NCBI GenBank assembly: GCA_024404735.1
Contig: JAKSPP010000061.1
Location: 1 to 8,502, forward strand
Length of the DNA: 8,502 nucleotides
Direction: 5' to 3'
DNA from: Oscillospiraceae bacterium
GTDB lineage: Bacteria > Bacillota > Clostridia > Oscillospirales > Oscillospiraceae
Below, piece after piece: positions 5,748 through 8,502 of this stretch. Each line of letters starts with the position of its first letter. Position 1 is the first letter of the stretch. The notes under the pieces were generated by a model. That model was not told the origin of the DNA. It saw nothing but the letters and a program-made list of their open reading frames with translations, and searched no databases. The translations under genes and the position numbers were made by a program.

Positions 5748-7127
5748 TCAGGAATATCTTAGCTCGTTTAGGGCATAGGCCTTTTTCTTCAGGGCAAAAT
5801 AGAAGGTCATCTGGACTGCCGTTGTAATAATCCAGGAAACGGGGTAGGAAACGTAAAGGCAGAAAATGGTATTGAAATGGGGGAATACAAGGTAAATCCA
5901 GATAACTCTCAGAACGCAGATGCCCATAAGCGCGATAACCGTGGGCAGAATGGAAAATCCGTGGGCCCTTAAAATTCCGCCCATCATATTCTGCATTCCG
6001 TTCAGAATATAGAAGCTTCCCAGAACGAGAAGACGCATGGCCGCAGCCTCAATTGCCTGCGGGTCGGAGGTGTAGGCCGTGGGAAGAATATAGCGTAGAA
6101 AAACATTTCCCCAGCCGAGAACACCGCAGATAACAACCTGCATTATAATAACAAGGCGAACGGACTGTGCAACCCTGTCGTACTTCCTTGCGCCCATATT
6201 CTGACTGATTGCCGCAACGGAGGCAATGCAGATTGCATCCATTGTAATGTACACAAACTGCTCTATATTCGATGCCGCGGAGTTTCCTGCCATGGCCGCA
6301 GCGCCGAAGCTGTTTACGGTTGACTGGATTATCATGTTGGAGACAGAGAATAATGAGCCCTGAACGGCGGCGGGAACGCCGATTCTTACCATCTCGGAAA
6401 ACTGTATTTTCGAAAAACGCATATGGCGAAGGTCAAGCCTGCATATTGTGTCGGAAACAACAAGACAGCGTACCGTGAGATAGCCGGAAACTATCTGGCT
6501 TGTAACGGTTGCAAGGGCAACGCCCACAACGCCCATGGAGAAGCAGATGACGAAAACGAGATTCATAATAACGTTCAGAACACCTGCGATTGCAAGAAAT
6601 ACAAGAGGTCTTCTGGAATCACCCACAGCTCTCAAAATAGCGGCGGAGGAGTTGTAAATTGCGATGATGGGAAGGCCTGAGAAGTAAATGCGAAGATACA
6701 GAACGGCAAGGGGGAAAACCTCCTCCGGAGTGCCCATAAGTCTGAGAAGAGGGCCGGATATGAAAAATCCGATTACGCCGAATAATACTCCGCCGTATAT
6801 ATTAATAAGGATGCTTGTGGATATGGTATCCTGAAGCTGACTTGCGTCCTTTCCTCCGTAAAAGCGGGAAACCATAACGTTGGAGCCCGTTGTAAGACCT
6901 ATGAGAAGCGTGAGGATGAGGGTAATAAGGGGCGTGTTGGAGCCTACTGCCGCAAGGGCATTGTCTCCCGCAAATCTTCCCACGACTATAAGGTCTGCGG
7001 CATTGAAGGCAAGCTGCAGAATTCCGGAAATGATTAAGGGAACGGAGTAGGAGATGAGCTTCGGGAAAAGTGCCCCGTTTGTCATATCGGTTTCGAATTT
7101 ATTTTTTTTAACGGTAATTTCAGACAT
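5748..7127 (-). CDS. MATE family efflux transporter (NorM/DinF-type)
   Basis: This 459-residue multi-pass membrane protein should have about 12 helices. MATE exporters expel drugs or other compounds in exchange for Na+ or H+. The two-fold repeat typical of MATE is visible. The first half has LISYSVPLIISGILQLAFNA (24-43), then DLIVVGRFAGDNALAAVG (45-62) and GSNVMVSRFYGGKD (81-94). The second half has MVRIGVPAAVQGSLFSVSN (246-264), with QNMGARKYDRVAQSVR (309-324) matching GGKD-type loops. The length fits the family (about 440-470). The ATG at 7127 has only a weak purine-rich site upstream (AGAGAAAAGA), but the N-terminus up to FPKLISYS agrees with the family. It has its own promoter and no close partner gene, so the substrate cannot be told from the context. 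Confidence 0.95.
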   Translation of the reverse strand: MSEITVKKNKFETDMTNGALFPKLISYSVPLIISGILQLAFNAADLIVVGRFAGDNALAAVGSNTPLITLILTLLIGLTTGSNVMVSRFYGGKDASQLQDTISTSILINIYGGVLFGVIGFFISGPLLRLMGTPEEVFPLAVLYLRIYFSGLPIIAIYNSSAAILRAVGDSRRPLVFLAIAGVLNVIMNLVFVICFSMGVVGVALATVTSQIVSGYLTVRCLVVSDTICRLDLRHMRFSKIQFSEMVRIGVPAAVQGSLFSVSNMIIQSTVNSFGAAAMAGNSAASNIEQFVYITMDAICIASVAAISQNMGARKYDRVAQSVRLVIIMQVVICGVLGWGNVFLRYILPTAYTSDPQAIEAAAMRLLVLGSFYILNGMQNMMGGILRAHGFSILPTVIALMGICVLRVIWIYLVFPHFNTIFCLYVSYPVSWIITTAVQMTFYFALKKKAYALNELRYS

Positions 7128-7162
7128 ATTCTTTTCTCTTTTCTATTAATAGCGGAACTACT

Positions 7163-7190
7163 ATTATAATATATTCTGTAAAAAATACAA
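7163..7190 (-). promoter_or_regulatory. Promoter of the MATE exporter gene
   Basis: On the minus strand there is a -35 TTGTAT (7185-7190), a 16-base spacer, and a perfect -10 TATAAT (7163-7168). The expected start is near 7156, leaving a short AT-rich leader of about 29 bases before the ATG. Confidence 0.72.
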
Positions 7191-7251
7191 TAGAAACAAG
7201 ATGAAAAATCCGGGCTTTTATTTCGGGCAGCTATGAAATTCCGGTCGGATA

Positions 7252-7440
7252 TTGACATATACATATAAGCTCACTATTGACGGTACAGATATGATAGTCA
7301 ACGGCAGAGCCGTAAAGCTCGATTCTCCCGCCGTTATCCGTTCCGACCGTACCCTTGTTCCCGTTCGTGCCATTGCCGAAGCCTTCGGTGCCGGTGTAGA
7401 CTGGAACGCAAACGGAAAGCTTGTTATAATCACCGAATAA
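7252..7440 (+). CDS. Lone stalk domain (copper amine oxidase N-terminal-like) frame; microprotein or gene remnant
   Basis: The frame encodes 62 residues that make up one copper amine oxidase N-terminal-like (stalk) domain and almost nothing else. KLTIDGTDMIVNGRAVKLD is followed by PAVIRSDRTLVPVRAIAEAF and GAGVDWNANGKLVIITE. In clostridia this domain normally sits in secreted or cell-surface proteins, often in tandem. Here there is no signal peptide, no second domain and no membrane segment. The first possible start is a TTG at 7252, with no Shine-Dalgarno site; the first ATG is inside the domain at 7291. The frame is closed upstream by TGA at 7234-7236. That TGA ends an in-frame run from the ATG at 7201, but that run does not resemble a signal peptide. 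Codon use (CGT, CTC, CTT, GTT) is like that of the dehydrogenase gene downstream, so coding origin is likely. It may be the surviving end of a decayed surface-protein gene, or a small gene with a weak start. Confidence 0.55.
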   Translation: MTYTYKLTIDGTDMIVNGRAVKLDSPAVIRSDRTLVPVRAIAEAFGAGVDWNANGKLVIITE

Positions 7441-7487
7441 TTTATCATTCCGCTCGTGCTCTCCTGCCTTAAGGCTATCCTTTTTCC

Positions 7488-7516
7488 TTGACATTTTTTA
7501 TATATAGGTCTAAAAT
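7488..7516 (+). promoter_or_regulatory. Near-consensus promoter of the dehydrogenase gene
   Basis: A perfect -35 TTGACA (7488-7493), a 17-base T/A-rich spacer, and a -10 TAAAAT (7511-7516) are present. The expected start is near 7523. The transcript would then begin at a small hairpin, CCAAA-AGA-TTTGG (7524-7536), which could protect its 5' end. A 5' leader of about 54 bases ends in AAGGAG (7561-7566). This is the strongest promoter in the window. Confidence 0.85.
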
Positions 7517-7576
7517 GTATAAGCCAAAAGATTTGGACAAGGCAAAATATATTTTTACATAAGGAGACATACTATC

Positions 7577-8374
7577 ATGAATCTTTTTGATCTCACCGGT
7601 AAGAATGCAATGATCGTCGGCGGCGCCGGCGGACTCGGCAAGCTTGTTGCTCAGGCTTTTGCCGAGGCAGGTGCAAACGTTTGCATTGCTTCCCGTACCG
7701 AAGAGAAGCTCAAGGCTGCCTGCGAAGAGCTCAAGGGCATTACCGGCAAGGAGTTTAAGTACTACGTAATGGACGCAGGCGTTGAGGAGCAGGTTGCTGC
7801 TGTTGCCGAGAAGGCAAACGCCGATTTCGGCCACATCGACATTCTCGTTAACTCCCAGGGCGTTAACAAGAAGTTCCCCGCTCTTGACTTCCCCATGGAC
7901 ATTTTCGATACCATCATGCACGATGACGTTGCTTCCATCCTCATGACCTGCAAGCACTTCGGCAAGTACATGAAGGAGAACAAGTACGGCAAGATCGTTA
8001 ACGTTACCTCCGTTCGCGGCAAGATCGCAACCAAGGGCCCCGGCAATGCTGCTTACTGCGCTGCAAAGGGTGCTGTTGATATGCTCACCAAGCAGCTCGC
8101 TTCCGAGTTCGGCCCCTTCGGCATCACCGTTAACGCTTTCGGTCCCAACATCATGAAGACCCCCATGATGACCAAGGTCTTCGAGATGCGTGCTGCTGAA
8201 GCAGGCGTTACCGTTGAGAAGTACCTCGAGATGCAGGGCGCAGGTCTCCCCATGCGTCGTATGTCCGATCCCGAGGATTGCGTCGGCACTGCTCTCTTCC
8301 TTGCAGCTCCCGCTTCCGACTTCCTCACCGGCAACATCCTTTACCCCGACGGCGGTCTCACTGCTATCGGCTGA
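7577..8374 (+). CDS. SDR family NAD(P)-dependent oxidoreductase with altered motifs
   Basis: This 265-residue classical-length short-chain dehydrogenase/reductase should interconvert an alcohol or sugar hydroxyl and a ketone in the cytoplasm. The Rossmann glycine motif reads GGAGGLG (15-21) instead of TGxxxGxG. After the second strand, ASRTEEKL (38-45) places Arg40 where NADP(H)-binding members have a basic residue. NSQG (92-95) replaces the usual NNAG. The catalytic Ser145, Tyr160 and Lys164 (YCAAK) are intact. The helix-4 position that is Asn in the usual Asn-Ser-Tyr-Lys tetrad appears to be Asp117. The segment after strand 6 is NAFGPNIMKTP, where most relatives have a PG pair. The C-terminus has the usual DFLTGNILYPDGG. 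The overall look is nearest to gluconate 5-dehydrogenase/sugar-alcohol dehydrogenases, but the substrate is unknown. The ATG has AAGGAG at a spacing of 10 bases. The gene has its own promoter and terminator. Codons are strongly biased (GGC, AAG, CTC, CGT), suggesting high expression. Confidence 0.95.
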   Translation: MNLFDLTGKNAMIVGGAGGLGKLVAQAFAEAGANVCIASRTEEKLKAACEELKGITGKEFKYYVMDAGVEEQVAAVAEKANADFGHIDILVNSQGVNKKFPALDFPMDIFDTIMHDDVASILMTCKHFGKYMKENKYGKIVNVTSVRGKIATKGPGNAAYCAAKGAVDMLTKQLASEFGPFGITVNAFGPNIMKTPMMTKVFEMRAAEAGVTVEKYLEMQGAGLPMRRMSDPEDCVGTALFLAAPASDFLTGNILYPDGGLTAIG

Positions 8375-8393
8375 TTCCGGCTTAGTTTTTTCC

Positions 8394-8438
8394 AAATCCC
8401 TTTCCCATGCCGGGGAAGGGATTTTTTATTTTTTTTTC
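8394..8438 (+). terminator. Rho-independent terminator of the dehydrogenase gene
   Basis: A 13-bp stem with one T-G wobble pairs 8394-8406 (AAATCCCTTTCCC) with 8412-8424 (GGGGAAGGGATTT) around an ATGCC loop. It is followed by a long T-run, TTTATTTTTTTTT. It starts 19 bases after the dehydrogenase stop codon. In the minus direction there is a hairpin but no T-run, so it would serve the convergent gene poorly. Confidence 0.93.
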
Positions 8439-8502
8439 TCCCTGGGGTGCTGGCGGTAGTAGGGTTCCGTATCTTTAGTAGTGATGCCGTCTGCAAAATC
8501 GA
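8426..8502 (-). CDS. Possible C-terminal end of an unrecognised minus-strand gene (5' part off the window)
   Basis: One minus-strand frame is open from the right edge for 24 codons and ends in TAA at 8426-8428, right beside the dehydrogenase terminator. It begins DFADGITTKDTEPYY and ends HPREKKK. This polar, lysine-ending tail looks like a natural protein C-terminus. Codons such as GGC, ATC, TAC, CGC and CAG fit the rest of the window. A second minus-strand frame here is also open but reads as low-quality sequence. I do not recognise the family. The convergent layout, with a hairpin between the two stops, supports a real gene end, but 24 codons is little evidence. Confidence 0.45.
   Translation of the reverse strand, partial: DFADGITTKDTEPYYRQHPREKKK

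Noticed and set aside
7201..7236. 11-codon frame starting ATG at 7201
   Set aside because: It is too short, with no ribosome binding site at a good distance and no signal-peptide character. It is in phase with the stalk-domain frame but separated by TGA.
7466..7475. Palindrome GCCTTAAGGC followed by TATCCTTTTT as a terminator for the stalk-domain frame
   Set aside because: The stem can be only 3 bp with a TTAA loop, too weak to call a terminator.
7475..8395. Minus-strand open frame of 306 codons opposite the dehydrogenase
   Set aside because: The dehydrogenase has intact motifs, promoter, ribosome binding site and terminator. The reverse frame is a by-product of biased codons.

Overview
The window looks like a chromosomal segment of a low-to-moderate GC Clostridia-type Firmicute, perhaps Oscillospirales/Ruminococcaceae-like; that placement is an inference. 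The evidence is a large bacterial SRP RNA with its Alu part directly upstream of dnaX, a ybaB gene after dnaX, a HemZ-type radical SAM protein, strong AAGGAG/GGAGG ribosome binding sites, and sigma-A-like promoters. I see no phage, insertion sequence, CRISPR array, tRNA or rRNA.

Positions 1-3260, read right to left on the minus strand: a strong promoter (3256-3284) drives the SRP RNA (about 2928-3249). It is followed by dnaX (DNA polymerase III tau/gamma clamp-loader subunit), ybaB (nucleoid-associated protein), a 10-bp GC-rich hairpin, and mntP (manganese efflux pump), which runs off the left edge. The order SRP RNA-dnaX-ybaB is a known Firmicutes arrangement. recR, which often follows ybaB, is not there; mntP takes its place.

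Positions 3348-5720, minus strand: a promoter flanked by inverted repeats drives an MscS-family small mechanosensitive channel. The radical SAM gene hemZ follows 9 bases later, probably in the same transcript.

Positions 5748-7190, minus strand: a single MATE-family multidrug/Na+ exporter gene with its own promoter.

Positions 7190-8502: gene direction changes. A 62-codon plus-strand frame encodes one lone stalk (copper amine oxidase N-terminal-like) domain with no clear start signal; it is either a microprotein or a gene remnant. Next comes a monocistronic unit with a near-consensus promoter, a strong ribosome binding site and a textbook terminator. It encodes a short-chain dehydrogenase/reductase with several unusual motif residues and codon use typical of a highly expressed gene. 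The right edge probably holds the last 24 codons of a convergent minus-strand gene.

Most of the window is housekeeping. The observations most worth checking are the non-canonical dehydrogenase, the orphan stalk-domain frame, the mntP position behind a hairpin, the inverted repeats around the mscS promoter, and an A7 slippery heptamer near the end of dnaX. I found no clear case for a wholly new system.
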